This document shows, in pieces, positions 1 to 13,600 of a stretch of DNA of 64,000 nt. Each line of letters opens with the position of its first letter. The stretch's first letter is position 1. The stretch covers positions 1,119,996-1,183,995 of the forward strand of contig WBMW01005313.1 in the NCBI GenBank assembly GCA_013396635.1, given 5' to 3'. Below the pieces are notes generated by a model. It searched no databases, was not told where the DNA came from, and saw nothing but the letters and a program-made list of their open reading frames with translations. The translations under genes and the position numbers were made by a program. The stretch is from Penelope pileata (Eukaryota > Chordata > Aves > Galliformes > Cracidae).

Positions 1-3000
1 ATGATAGCTCTTTCCCTACTTTAAAGAAGGTATCACTGACATTTAATCTCACTGCTATCCTTAAACATCCTAAACCTTATAAAAATGACTCAGTGAACCC
101 TACTCCACTGAGACATCCAACCTGTTAGTGCTGTACTTCGTGATAGATAAAGCATGTGATTGTCCCAGTGAAGAAAGAGACGTATTAGTACTCAGTGCAA
201 AGTCAGGATATGAATTAGATGATGTATAAAGGTAAAACATCAGGGAAAATATTGTCTTTTGTAGGTGGACATAAAAAGTGGCTGTTTTTGAGAAAAAACT
301 TGAAGAAACAAAGTTTTGTCGTAGGAGATGAAGTTGGTTTCATTAGCAAGCAGGAAAAAAATGCCTATATAGACTTTTCCTTTGGAAGAAAGCTGGTGAT
401 TTCTCATTTTAGAGCTACACTGTACAATGTTGGTAAATTGTGCTCTATGTATTTATCATCAACAGTTATTGTTTGATAACACTGGTTTTTACCTGTAAAG
501 ATCTTGTGAGCTTCAGTCCGAGTCTTGACATGTCTGCAGTTAGACAACTCTGAGCTGGTTATTTCCCCAAAAGAGAGGACTTTTCCTACTCCACCATCCC
601 AGATCTCCCTGGGGGAGCTGCACTGATTCAGGCAGACTGCCTCTATGACACAGAGGTCTTCCAGAGATCCTTCCCTTACAGTGTGCTTCATGGGATGACA
701 GAAAGATATAACACGGAGCAAGTGGAAAAGAGTCTTGCCAAAGCCCCTGTTATAAGGCTGCCAGAGATCATAGGTCCTCAAAGAGACTGCCTTTGTTTTC
801 TTGGCAAGGTGGTATCCATTCCTGATAACTACAGATTCTGTCCCAACATCTGCCTCGTTACTATCCTAGGGGCTCGTCTCCTGGGCCATGAGAGCCTGAA
901 GAGATACCTCCATCATCCCTGAAGAGCTAGTTGCCTCTCAGAGACACCCCTCTCCTCCCTTTGAAGGGAATGGACATCTTATAACAGTTGCTACTGACTA
1001 TTTATAATGGATTTGCACTTGGAAATCTAAGTTTCTTTAACAGCTTTTTAAAATTCCAGACATAGGGGTTTGGGTGGAAAAGGTTGGGAGAAGAACAAGA
1101 AGTCTTTTAATTAAGTGTGTGCATTCCCCTCTATACTCTGAATTGGTCATAAATGTGGCAACAGGACCCAAATGTTCAGTTTCTAAGTCCAATTATTTAA
1201 CTGTACAGAGTGTTCTTCTTACCATTATAAATATTAATAACAATAATTTATCATAATTTCACCTTCAAAAGGAACAGTGAGAAAAGACAGGTGAAAACAG
1301 GTTAATACAAGGGAAAAGGGCCGACTCCCAATTTTTCTTAAAGGTTAGTAAAAGCAAACTTTTTTTCTTGTTCCTTTGTACAAGAAAATATATTATATAA
1401 CATAATTCTATTTGCATACACTTTTTATATGTGTTAGCCTTTCTTTTTTTCTCATCTGCTCTTAAGATGTGATCAGCCTGCTCTCAGTACTGAGCACGCG
1501 CTGCTGGGCATCTTGCATCCAAAAGCCTGTCCTATTTCCTTACTTCCAATTTATCCTACTGTGGGATGTGGTAATGTATAGGGTTATCAGTCAAGCTATT
1601 AGGCTGGCTGCAACTATTTTTAATAAAATACCACAAAATGATAGAAAAAAATATTTGAAAAATGAGGATTTGACCACTTTACATGTGTTAAAGATTCTAG
1701 ACATGATGTTCAAATGGTAAATTCTGAAAAGTTATCTTCCATATAATGTCATTTTTTGCAGAACTCTCTTGCCTCAGGGCTGTGAATTATTGTGCTCTGA
1801 ACATTATAGGAGAGATTATTTACAATAAATCGTGTAAAATCCCAAATGTTTTGCAATCAGAATATGTCAAACACTGAGGAATGAAGAACCCACTTTGGTT
1901 TATAACTTCCTTCAAGTATGAGCCAAAATCTGTACAGTACTGTACCTAATGGAAAATCATCCCGACCAATCTCTATAAATACTTACCACAGTCCCATAAA
2001 CTAACCTATTAGAAACACTTGACATTTTCATTTATATCTGTAAAACTGGTGAAAAAAAATACATAGGTTGAGCTCTTTAATACTTTCTTACCATTTATCC
2101 CATGCAAAAGAACTTGTAATATACTCTAAAGAATTGTTCTTTTTTTTTTCTTTTGGCTGACTGTCTGTTATCTAAAATATGCTTTATCTGAATAACATGA
2201 GTTATGTTTCCACCACTTCCCAGTTTATGGTGTTGGAATCATTCTTCTTTATTCCTCCAGTGGAGTTGGTATGCTGTAAAAATCTACTGGAATATTCCCA
2301 GGTTATAATGTAATGCTAGTCATCATGATAGCTGTAAAATTAATATAGGACCTCACATTTGTAAAATCTTATTATTTATTTATTTATTAACAAAAGGTCA
2401 GGAAATTAATTCTGCAATGTTACCCATCAACAAGATTTGATATGCATTTAAGATCACTGATTATGCTGCGCATCAGCATACGTATTTTAAAAGGGAAACA
2501 GCATACACTGTGCTGTAAAGGATGTGGGCAAGTAGGTGAACCACAGATTCCCTTGGAATCCTTTGATTCAAATATTTTTGTTGCAGATAAAGAAATTTTA
2601 AGAATTTCTTTAGGAGAGTTTTGAAAAAGTGCTAACAGCTCACCCAAATCTACTGAACAGGAAACAGTAATGGTAGATCAGAATGCTATCATTATCCACA
2701 GGAATTGCATGACACATTTTCCAAATGTACAGATATGAATGCAAATAAAATATAAGGTTTATGAGATGTGGAACAGATCACCAGACTGATTACTTCACCT
2801 CTAAAATCATTTGGATGAACATTGGGCCTGAACTCAATCAGTGAGTAAGAAGCACAAATGACACACAGAACTTCACACTGAAACTGCATGAGAGTTTCAC
2901 ATGTTGCTGGTACCACATCCTTCTGATTGTGTCTCTGCTGATTACAAATGATTTACAAACTGTTTCACTGAATGTGAGTGTGGAGACGCCTAAGGTATAA

Positions 3001-3674
3001 CCAAAAGTGTAATCAGTGGGACAGCTTCGGCACCTGACTAACATCTCTTTGTCTGTCACTTCAAAGTAGTCTTTTTGGAAGGAAAGAAATAGTGCAAGGT
3101 ACTCTAAGAAATCTATTTTATCAATTGCCTATGTCTGTCAGTCATGGAGACGTAGTATTTCAGTGGAAATAACAAAGTCTTTCAAACTAATATTGATAAG
3201 AATGCCATGTGCCTGCATCACCACTTAATGCCCAAATGATTTACAGCTCGGACATCGCAGGCGGGCTCACTGCAAGTGCTTGCAGGAAAGCCCAAGATGA
3301 TGCATGCTTGATGAACACTGTCACCTTCAGTTCAGTTCAGTTCCTATTGCACATGAAGGACACTAATATACACAAAGAACACTGTTGCATGCATTGCAGG
3401 GTCTGGATGTCGTTTTCTTTTCAAAATGGACAGTGAACTTGTGGGCAGACTCTTAGGATTCAGAAGCCCTTCCTTTCTGTATAGTCTCTTTATTTTTTTA
3501 GCATCACAGTTTTCAGTAAAAGCTAGAAACTCAAACTTTCTGCAAGTCTGCTTACATACTACCAAGGCAAGATCCGCTCAAGATTAGCTGTTAAATAACC
3601 CACCTTCCAAAATTATCAGGTAAAATAACAATATGTAGAGGTAAGACCTGTGACATTTTAAGTATCTTAGTTGC
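1..3674. other. Unique AT-rich DNA, no gene recognised
   Basis: I see no repeat family and no credible exon here. Low-complexity spots are a T-run near 2138-2150 and a short (TTTA)n run near 2371-2392. A 79-codon plus-strand frame at 683-922 overlaps a 125-codon minus-strand frame at 404-781. Neither resembles a protein I know and both fit chance. A short perfect inverted repeat lies at 2589-2611. Confidence 0.6.
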
Positions 3675-3683
3675 GGGAGGCAA

Positions 3684-3902
3684 ATGGAGGTGGGGAACCT
3701 CTTTTCAGTGGTCAGTGGGGACAAGACAAGGGGCAATGGCCTTAAGCTGGAGCACAGGAAGTTCCGTACCAACATGCGGAAGAACTTCTTCACGGTGCGG
3801 GTGACGGAGCACTGGAACAGGCTGCCCAGGGAGGTTGTGGAGTCTCCTTCCCTGGAGATATTCAAGATCCACCTGGACGCCTACCTGTGCAACCTGCTGT
3901 AG
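3684..3902 (+). pseudogene. CR1 ORF2 C-terminal remnant
   Basis: A 72-codon open frame encodes the C-terminal tail of the CR1 ORF2 polyprotein, which in full-length elements carries endonuclease and reverse transcriptase. Recognisable pieces are TRGNGLKLEHRKFR, then RKNFF, then HWNRLPREVVESPSLEIFK, ending DAYLCNLL and a stop. The polymerase and endonuclease domains are missing, so this cannot act in retrotransposition. The methionine at 3684 is simply the first ATG in the fragment, not a native start. Confidence 0.85.
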
Positions 3903-3965
3903 GGAACCTGCTCTGGCAGGGGGGTTGGATTCAATAATCTCTCGAGGTCCCTTCCAACCCCTGCA

Positions 3966-3993
3966 ATTCTGTGATTCTGTGATTCTGTGATTC
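3966..3993 (+). repeat. CR1 3' terminal octamer repeat (ATTCTGTG)n
   Basis: Three copies of ATTCTGTG and a partial fourth close the CR1 element. Tandem octamers of this kind form the 3' tail recognised by the CR1 reverse transcriptase and mark the true 3' end of the insertion. Confidence 0.9.
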
Positions 3994-6900
3994 GTGTTGG
4001 GAGGTGAGTGCTAAGGTTTCATTTTTATTAATTTTGGAGGAATTTTAATGAAAATGTAACTAGCAATGTTTGCAATAATATTTCAATTCATCTTAGTAGA
4101 ATAAAAGTACATTTCTGGAACGTGCTGATGCTAATAGTATCTTACTATTCGACTTGTTTTTATCTTATTTGGCAACTTTTATGCTAATGTTTTTGCCAAA
4201 GCTGTTGAAATAAGTTGGTCAGAGAATAGGTAATTTTAACTTCACCAAAGAAATATTAATCAGTGTCAAGAAAATCAGCAGTTACGCACAACACTTTACA
4301 GTATTTCAAGCAGAAAACCTGTCCAGAAAGAAAGCCTAAGTTATCACACAGGAAAATGTCCAACTTGGCGTACAGGAAACCAGCACAAAGTATGACAAGT
4401 TACAGGTTACCATGAGCACAGCAGCTCTCCATGAAATGCATAGCACTCTACAGTTCCGACAGCTGAGCAGAAGACGTATCCTGTCTTTTGTGGCTGTCAT
4501 CCAGAAAAGATATTTTTCTCTTGCTGTTGATGATTGCCCTTTGAGTTATTTGGAAAATGCTGACTTTGATTGCTGTAGGGCCTGCAGGAAGCCACAACTA
4601 GTGTTCCTTGTCAAGGACCTAAAAATACTGCGACATTGACTCTGGTATTTTTCTTGACTTGGAGGGAATTGTAGGCCAGCATCATTGCTGAAAGTACAGG
4701 GATGCTCAGACTGTTTATCAGCACTTATGTGGATTAAGCAGCAGTTTTCTGTCCTTCCTTGGCTACTTTCATGGCTTTATTCTAGGTTTGGTATTCATCC
4801 CTACTTATAGAAACCTATCCTTGATGACTGTTAGGAGTATCCTCACCACGAATACTCTCTATGACAAGCAGAACGAGCTACAGGCCTTCAAAGGGACATG
4901 TAGCCCAGCTAAGACTGTACTTGTTCCCTGGAGATGACTCTTTTATCAGGAGCCTGGGCATAGAAGTCCACATGAGTAGGTACTTCAGTTCCTTAATTTA
5001 CATGGGTAAATGTAGGTCCTTTTATTCCCCCTAGGATTACTCTGTAAAACGTTTTCAGCCCTTAAGATCTTTTCTGCACAGTTAAGAAAAGGCAGAGTTG
5101 TGGTGTCAGACACCCTCCCCCCCATATTCTGTTCTCTTATTAAAGGAAACAAAATGGTTTGGAAATTTATTCCAGACACAAGATTTTTTTCCTTAATGTA
5201 TATTTCTGATGCAGCCACATGCTGGGTTCTTTACATTAAACACATTTGGTGATTCAAGTTTACTTTTAGAAACAGACTGCTTTGTTTTCTGTTCTTAGTT
5301 GTTTTCTTTTTTAAAACCATGAGTTTACTTTTTGTACATCTTGTCCTTTTAAGGAATGCAGGCCTCTTCTTCCATCTCCTATTGTTTATGTAGTGCTTCA
5401 TGGAAACGCACTGATCTCCACAGCCAGCAGCTCATTGTCAGCCTCCTTGGGTTGCCTCTGGCATCGTAACTTTTAAAATGATGATTTCCATCCATTAAGA
5501 GGTAACTTAATTTTGGTTTGGATTCATCTCATTCAGCTTTAACTGAAGTATTTATGCCAAGGTAGCTCTATGCGCTCCTTTTGAATTTAATGGGGAAAAA
5601 GGGATCTCCAGGATATTACTTTCCTCAAGACTAGCGCCTCACATGACTCTCTATTGACAGAGTGCCTGGACGATGATCTTAGGTCTGAGTGGACCTTCAC
5701 TGCTGATGTGTGTTTCAAATTTGCAGGATGACCTTCACAAGGATAGAGTGGTACATTTGATAATAATGCCCCTGACAGAGACATACTGCATTATATGGAG
5801 AGTGCTTCAGCCTAAGGTCTATTTTGGTTTAATTTATATTTCTTCCTAGCTACCGTTCCCTAAACTTAGACTTTAATGTGAGTAAAATTGTTCACACACA
5901 CCTTTGCACCTTGTTAATTAGCAGAATGGTAGAAAATGGAGTTAAACTCATGCAACTCCAAATATAAACAACTGTGATCACTCCTTCTTCACGCATCTGA
6001 TTTTTTTGTAAAAGGCTGCTCATGGTCATAGGTTTTGTATTGGCCAAAGGCTAAATGCTTCTAATGCTGTTTTTCCTTCTCAAGACCACAAGTATCGTAT
6101 TTTTCTTTTACAGTTTCACTTTTCCAGATTCCCTTTGTGTTATTATAGATTCCCTCTTGGGATCAGCAAAATAATATGTGAAGAATATTAGTGATATGGA
6201 AGCTTGCTGCAGGGTTATCTTTAGATATCTGAGTTGAACTCTGCAAGTGAGTTACTAAATGTGCCTTGAGATTGTCAATACAGGAACAAGTGAAAATGTA
6301 GGCTTTAAAAATAGCTTGTACTTCTTTTGTTCTCGGACAACAGACAAAACTGAACCAAGCTCTGCAGTCATTCTTGCAACACAGCTGGCTTCACCGAACT
6401 TGCGCTGTTGTAAGGGAGAGCAGAGTAAGTCTACACATACCATATCTAAATCAGTCAAATATGACAAGGTGTGCAGATAGTAGAGCGACAGTAAGGGACA
6501 ATAGGAGGTGCAACTGACTCTCCATTTTGCATATAATCATCCCGAGTGATGATGATAATAGTCATACTGTAAGATTCTTTGAGTGGAGTGTACGTAATAA
6601 AGATTTAACATCAACTTAGAGAAATGAAAACACAATAATCTTGTATATGCAAGCATTAAAAAAGTCAAAGCTCTGATATTTGTTATGAATTTTCTATCTT
6701 CTGCATGGATGACATTTCATCAGTGGGCTAATAAAACTTCAGTTTTATAATTACCTGTTACTGCTGAAGTCCACAATGGGTTCAGTTATTTTCAGGGAGA
6801 GAAGCAGCTTTCACTCGTCCTTTTTGCAAGCAGTCAAGTATCACCCTACTCATAATGTTGACTGAATGAGACAAAAAATTTTACTAGAGCTGGCTGAAAT

Positions 6901-8280
6901 TTATACCAATAAATTTTTTTTTCTCTCATTTTTTAACAGAAAAAATCCGTAAGTAAAACAAAGTTTATCCTTTTATGATGTAAAGCTTATGTTACTGGGC
7001 CATTTGTATTTTTTTTTTTTTTTGCAAATTTCATGTATTGTATGCTTTTCTAGTAAATTTTATCCTCTATGTTAGGAGAATTTGAATATATGTAAACCTC
7101 TAATAATTCCTTTTATCTTCTAAGCCATTCTACCACAGAAATTTCTAAAATTTCATTCTCTGTTTTCAAAATAAAAATGGAAATTATCCTTTGGTATAGT
7201 TTGCATATAAAGGAATGTCCTGTTTTTTCATATTTGTTCCTTCAATTAGGTAGTCTTGCACGTTAAATTTTAGCATTTTGTTACCAATAACTAATGAAGA
7301 ACAGGTAACAAAAGCCACAACAGCATCTTGTACTCATTAAGAATTGGATCAATCTAGCTTGCACATCGCATGAAGCACGCGGTCACATACAGAAAGCAAG
7401 GAGTGTCTGGGGCAGCATACATTATTAATTAGAGCTGAAGCTGGACTTCTGTTGTGGCAATCATGACTTTCATGTTCTATTACTTTCATGTTCTAAAAAT
7501 AATGTTCCTGATGTTTTATGATTCCTGTGTGTGAGCGCGTGGACAGTAGACACATTGCAAGAGGAGCTGCAGGCTTAAATCCTGGCCTCACAAAAGGAGA
7601 GAAGTTCAGCAAGTGTATGGTCGTTGACATAAAGACCTTCTGCTTGAGAGTGAGCATCCATGGAAGGCAGCAGTCTGTTCCTGGCACCTTGAACTCAGTA
7701 GGATGAAGTTGAAACTTCCTTTATCTTTCACAATGTCTGAAAACCTGAGGGCATTTTGTAGCCCTTTCTTTGTTTTGTATTCCTAACTCCATGCCTATGC
7801 CATGGGAGGGACAATATCCCCGTTCTTCATACTTGCACTTTGGCTTGTACGGCAATCTCTACCCACCTCTTTTAAGATTTCTGGCCAGCTCCTGGAGTTC
7901 ACGACAGCAATACTCTTCAGCCATTTCCTGCTTGCACTGTTTGAATAGTCTGAGTGCAGAAATGAAAATTGACCCATTTTTTGGAATTAATTATCTCTGT
8001 CTTGTAGATGTAATGAATTTAAGTATGATCAAGCTGATCTTGTTCTTCTGGGTATTGATGGATAGCTAGGCAACAAAGCTGTCAGCGTGGCACTTTCCGA
8101 TGGTTGTATCCTCCTTTCTGAAAGTGATTAATAAAAGGCAAATGCTAATTCCTAGTTTGCTAATTCCTCTGTTAACACGAACAGATGCATAAGCCTGGGA
8201 GTGCACAGTAGGACGAAAGGCTTAAAGGTGTCTTTTGACAATAGTTCCATCAGAGTTCAATAGATTACTAGGACACAGTC
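3994..8280. other. Unique AT-rich DNA, no gene recognised
   Basis: No interspersed repeat or exon recognised. A T-run lies near 7010-7023, and a 14-bp direct repeat (ACTTTCATGTTCTA) occurs at 7466-7479 and again at 7482-7495. Open frames (up to 99 codons at 7770-8069) overlap frames on the other strand and show no known domain. Confidence 0.6.
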
Positions 8281-8416
8281 AATCATGGAATCATAGAATG
8301 GTTTGGGTTGGAAGGGACCTCAAAGCCCGCTCAGTCCCACCCCCTTGCCATGGGCAGTGTTGCCACCCACTGGATCATCCAACCCGGCCTTGAATGCCTC
8401 CAAGGATGGGGCAATG
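8281..8416 (-). mobile_element. CR1 LINE 3' fragment, antisense
   Basis: The plus strand begins 'aatcatggaatcatagaatg' followed by 'gtttgggttggaagggacct', which is the reverse complement of the CR1 3' UTR and tail, so the element lies on the minus strand. It continues through 'ccatgggcag' and 'ccggccttgaatgcctccaa', antisense to the end of the CR1 ORF, and fades out near 8416. Only about 135 bp remain. Confidence 0.93.
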
Positions 8417-10530
8417 AAATGTCTTCTCTGAGCCACACTTGAACAGCTAAAACGTTTACGTAGGTCCTTCGCCTGAACTTATACTCTGTGCTGAAGCAGA
8501 AAGTGGGGCAAGCATAGATAAATATTGCATTATAGATGAGGGCTAGTTAACAGCAGCTGAAGGGCAGTAACTTCCTAAACCACATAAGCAGGGTCCTCAT
8601 AGTTCGGATTCTGTTTTGGGGTAGATTAGAGTAAAAGTGGTCATAGGAAAAATGCAATGTAAATTAATCTTTCGTTTTGATATTAAGTCAAAATACTGGC
8701 CAAAATAAATTTGGGCTCTTTCTTCATTCCTATAATTGTAATGATAGTTGTATGGAGCTAGATCCTCTTGATCAGACATTTCATCACGTATCTGATTCTC
8801 TTCTTAAGTGGGTGTGGGGTCTTCTGTCCTGATGCAGTGAGGTCATCTACAAGTCAATTGCTCTGCAAATTCATCAAGAGAGACATGAATCAATGATATC
8901 ATCTTCATTTCATTAGAGGATGCTTAATATCTCATGGAATGATAATGCTAGTATTAAGCTTGACTTTTTTCATACTTGCAAAATCAAGCAATTTAGAGAT
9001 CAGACAATTAATTACGACTTCTAAGATCTTTCCCCCTCAAATAAAGCTATATATTTTGTGAATGCACCTCCTGCCACCGTATGGCTTTAACGAAATCGTT
9101 TGTATTTAGGAACACGAAAAAATACACTAATATGCTTATAATGTCTATATTTGCGTAAAGTCTTTTAAAATATTTTTTTATTGGTTGCTTCAAGGGATTT
9201 ATTTTCATTCCTGGAAGATGTTTTTTCAGCCAGTTTCTGAAATTACCAGCATTTTCCTGGGCCCTAATCTACTTTGACTAAAGAAAGTCTGAGGATGACT
9301 GATGTTCCAAGGAACATGTGTTTTGAATTGAAGAACAATGATACAGTTTTGTTTGCGCTCATAAATAATGAATCTTCTGACCACAAGTAAAGGTTGTCTA
9401 AATTAGTCTCCTGATTCAGTAATTGATCTGAAGCATATACTGTGTCAGAGCTATCAATATTCTGATGACTGCATGCATCTAAGAGAGCTACAATAGTGTT
9501 TATGAAGGACATTATAAAAAATATAAAGGGGTTTAGAAATGAGCTTTGTGGATTATCTTCAGTTAATGGCACGGCAAATGTCATTTTATGGACCTAATTT
9601 ACTGAACATTAATAATGCTACAGTTGAGGTAAATCATTTTAATGCCAAGATTTATATGAATAACACCAGCACTAATTTACCAAAGGAATTTACAAAATCC
9701 ATTTAGCTCTTCTAAAGAGGCGCTAAGTGGATGTTATGGGTTGGTTTTACGCTGACAATATCATAGTAGCAGGGCAGTACTGCTCTTTCTTTCTCCCTCG
9801 TGCTTGTAAATAGTGAAAGCCAGAAGATGAGTTCAGCAATAGCATTTTGGTGAGTCAGAGAACAGCGCTGAGTGATCAACCCACCTTTTTTGTGCCTTCA
9901 GCCAAGAGCAACTGGCTAAAATTGTACCAAAACAATATTGGGAAGAGGATCCTGGGAAGAGGTGCATGGGGACTGCGCCTCCTGCACAATGTCCTCCCTG
10001 TGTTGCATACATTTACCTTCAGATAACTAAGCTGACATGAAGTCTTTGGATCCTTCATGGATGCAGAATGCCATCAGGAGAGCAAGATGTTGGGAGAAAA
10101 GAAAACTTAGTGCCCATGTTATATGAGATTATTATCTGTTGTATTTAATGCAGGGTAAGCTATAATACCTATAGTGAGAAGATGTCTAGGACTACTGGGG
10201 GGCATTTCTCTTCCCAGTGGATGATGACTGTGTCTGCGTAGGCAGGAACTCTCATGGCAGATATGGTCGACTATGCTGGCAAGGGTTTATTTAACAGTGG
10301 AAGCTCCCAGGCAGAGGCAGCCTTCTCAAGAGATGAAGCAGAAGCACTGCAAGACCCTCTGACCCCATTGAGAGGATAGTGGTGATTACTGCCTTTCCAG
10401 GAAAAAATGCAGAAGTGAGGCTATTTTAGTCTTAGCTTTCAAATTCCATAGGCACTTGCTGTAAAGAAGCTGTTAATGCACAAGGCAATATGTGTAAAAT
10501 ATAAATAATTGGCCAACCTATAAATTAACA
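8417..10530. other. Unique AT-rich DNA, no gene recognised
   Basis: No repeat family and no convincing exon. A 106-codon minus-strand frame at 9264-9584 has no recognisable domain and is treated as chance. Confidence 0.6.
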
Positions 10531-10602
10531 AAAGGTGGAAAAGAAGGAAGAAAAGAAGGAAAGAAAGAAAGGAATAAAGAAAGTAAGGAAGAAGATAAAA
10601 GA
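10531..10602 (+). repeat. Purine-rich simple repeat (GAAA/GGAA)n
   Basis: About 70 bp made almost wholly of A and G, with imperfect AAGG and GAAA units. This is a decayed microsatellite and no function is implied. Confidence 0.85.
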
Positions 10603-13600
10603 TAATGCTATTTCTGTTTTTTAAATATATAAAAATTATTCAGACACAATAGTAATAGGGAGTCATATAAACAGAAGATAGATAGATGGCCCCTGGAAGA
10701 AAAAATAAGTCAACACTGTAGTGTTTGCTAATCAGGAGTCCATTACAAGCATACAAGCTGATCAAATAGCGCATAATTATCAGTTTAAAAATGACTGCAT
10801 GAAACATTTGATTATTCAAGGAAAGCTATAGGCTCAGCTGAGTGTGATATTTTATGCATGTCTGTTGGAACTGGTTGTTTACGATGTGACATTCTTTAAT
10901 GGTAAAATGAAAAACAGCACTCTTCTGTGCCAGGACACAAGAGGGTCATAGGGGGAATACATATTTATGAAGCAAAATAAATATGAAGATGGAACTTCCC
11001 TCTCCCTTTACCATCTCCCCCCTCTTCTGTTTTTTTACTATACAAAGTCCATGACATGTAATTTACACTGGTTCATATACACTATGGGACAGCTCACGTC
11101 TTTGCGTTTAGCTCTGATTACGGTGTGGTGTTGCAGGTACCTACTTTGAGAAGTGGGTGCTGTTGGAGACTTAATATGCCCTTTATTGCTTTTAGAAGAT
11201 TCATGTGCTCCTGGAATGATGCAATAAGCCAGTTTTGCAGAGCTATGCTTCTATATTATCAACCTACTTTAAGGAAATGTAGATACTTCTTCAGTTCAAA
11301 CCATTTACCATAGGATTTCTGTGTATTCCATATTGTGATCAGTAATGCACTTATGCTCAGGAAAGTGCTTCAGTCCATGCTTTACTAGCAAGGACCCAAG
11401 AAAGAGAAAACTAAAGGTTTCAGAACCAGGTTATGGTGGGGTAAGGAATCAAAGAGAGATGGCTTACATCCTTAGTCTGCACATTGAGTACCATCATGAA
11501 TTTCATCTCAATGTTCTCTGATATCCAGTCTTCGCTGATTCTCATCCCCTGGCCACCACAGATGTTACTAGACACGCCATCTGCTCTTTGGTTTATCAGG
11601 CTGTGATTTGGGAAGATTCTGTGCCCTAGGTTCTTCATCTGTAACTTCAGGTACATAACTGAAGTGCTTAAGCTACCTTTGTCCCCCAAGATCCACTACA
11701 CAGAAAACAACGAAACAGGTAACTCTGGAAAAGTTCTAATTTATGCTATGATGTTCCAATTTACCTGCAGAAATGACTATCTTTTGCTAGAGAGAGGACC
11801 ACGGTCTCAGTGTTGGGGCTTGTATTAGGTGATTAAAGTTGGATGAGATGCATGTAAGCTTATTGTCTTGATAGTGAGACAAAGCCTTGATATCCTGCAG
11901 AGTCTGATGGGATCATGATGCGTTCTAGCAGAAATTAACAAAGCGAAATGCTTTAAGAAGTGTGGTTAAATTGAATGCAGGGAGGCTGCTAGCACTTAAC
12001 CTTACTCATTCATTGAACATTTTTGCCAGAAACACCTCTTTCCGCCAAAAAGTCTGTTTTTCAGTCCTGGGCACTGAGTTGCCAACTGTATCAAATAATG
12101 AGGTGTTTTTTGTAGCTTGCACAAATGAAGATGAGAAGAATTCATTCCTTGTAAATGTGTTCTCAGAGGGAAAAGGAAACCAGAGTTCTGGATGAGACAT
12201 GACACATGAAAGCATTCAGTCTGACTCATATTACCACTAACTCATCATCACCTTTCTCAATAAAACCAAGCTGCTTAAAAGTTGTGTTGAATATTTTTTC
12301 CTAGGGAGAAACAATATTTCAGGTGACAGAGAGAGAACACAGTAGACAGCAAAGAATTCAATATGGATAAAATACTGTGCTTTTGCTCTAGTTTTTTGCT
12401 TCACTTATTTGGTTTCTTCTGAATTCTTTATGGGCCGTGTTCTACAGGGGAAAAATGCTCAAAACAAAACAAGCCCTAAGAAGTAAAGTGAATTTCAAAG
12501 GCAATCTGAAATGAAGGGTGAACATTCAAACAATCAAGAGGAGGCATATCCTTCCTTTGAACTCAAAGTTCTGTATGAACTGGCAATACTTTCTTTTGGA
12601 CCGTTCCTCACAATTAAGTACAGCTCTGATGAAAACCCAGGAAGAAGATCAATGATTTGTCCTGGAAAGATCTTGAACCCATAATGGACCAATCAAGAGC
12701 AAATGTTTGAGACTCTCACAGGGATCAAAAGAATTGCTTCAATGGCTGTTTATTTAAGTGAAGGTACTTGTATTTATTATGCTACTGAGAACAAAGAACT
12801 AGGGCTGGTACCTGGCTGTTTTACTTCCATATCTCCGCTATCACCATCAGTAGCTGATATGAATTTCTCAACAGAAACCAAAATGTGCCAGACTGTAATA
12901 TGCTTACAGCTAACTGGGTTGAGGCAACAGCATTACGGTGATTTTATCTCTCCTTGTCTGCAGTTCTCACCCATGGAATTGGAACAATAAGCCTCCCTGT
13001 TGTGGAGCTTCCCTGCACTGTCTATTACATGGGTTTTCTCAGCTCCCAGGCAGGAGCATCTGCTCAGAAAGAGTCTCAGTAACCATGCTTTGAGATGTCT
13101 TCGAACAGGACCTCAGTTTATGTGATCTCAGTGGAGCAAATTATAACTGAGAGCCTTTGAAAGGCAAGGTAGTTTAGTTAGATCACACAGCGAGTTGCAT
13201 TGACAGGAGATAGGATGCTAATGAAAAGTCTTGTTTACATTTTATATATTCAACATTATTTCACTTCTTAAGATGAGAAATTTACAGAAAATTGTTAATT
13301 TTCTAACCTAAAACTACGAGGACACGACTGTCCGTCAAATTCTGTCCTTGGATGCTTGTGAGTAACAGGTTCAAGAAGCAAAGGCACTGGGACTTGTATC
13401 TCTAATCCAAGAGATCAGATAAGAATGTTTTTGTAACATGGGCACAATTCATTGAAGTGAAGAGCTTTGTTGGACAAGGATCAAAGAGCTCATCACTTTC
13501 TTGTTTTCAGCTGACACAGGGAGCTTTCAGGGGGCATCCACTCAGTACAGCAGCACCAGGTAGCCAGAGCCTCCTGATGAATGTTGCCCATTGTTTTAAA

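Larger units (their letters stand above)
3675..3993 (+). mobile_element. CR1 LINE, 5'-truncated 3' end
   Basis: This is the 3' end of a chicken-repeat-1 (CR1) non-LTR retrotransposon in the plus orientation. The sequence shows the end of the reverse-transcriptase ORF, a stop at 3900-3902, a short 3' UTR containing the familiar segment 'aggtcccttccaacccc', and an octamer tail. CR1 copies are nearly always 5'-truncated because reverse transcription starts at the 3' tail, and this copy keeps only about 320 bp of a roughly 4.5-kb element. The left edge near 3675 is approximate. The open reading frame and clean tail suggest a moderately young copy. Confidence 0.93.

Noticed and set aside
404..922. 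Opposed frames of 125 and 79 codons near the left end
   Set aside because: They overlap on opposite strands, match nothing I know, and are within chance length.
3684..3902. Intact-looking 72-codon coding sequence as a host gene
   Set aside because: The sequence is the C-terminal end of CR1 ORF2 followed by the CR1 3' UTR and tail, so it is transposon debris.
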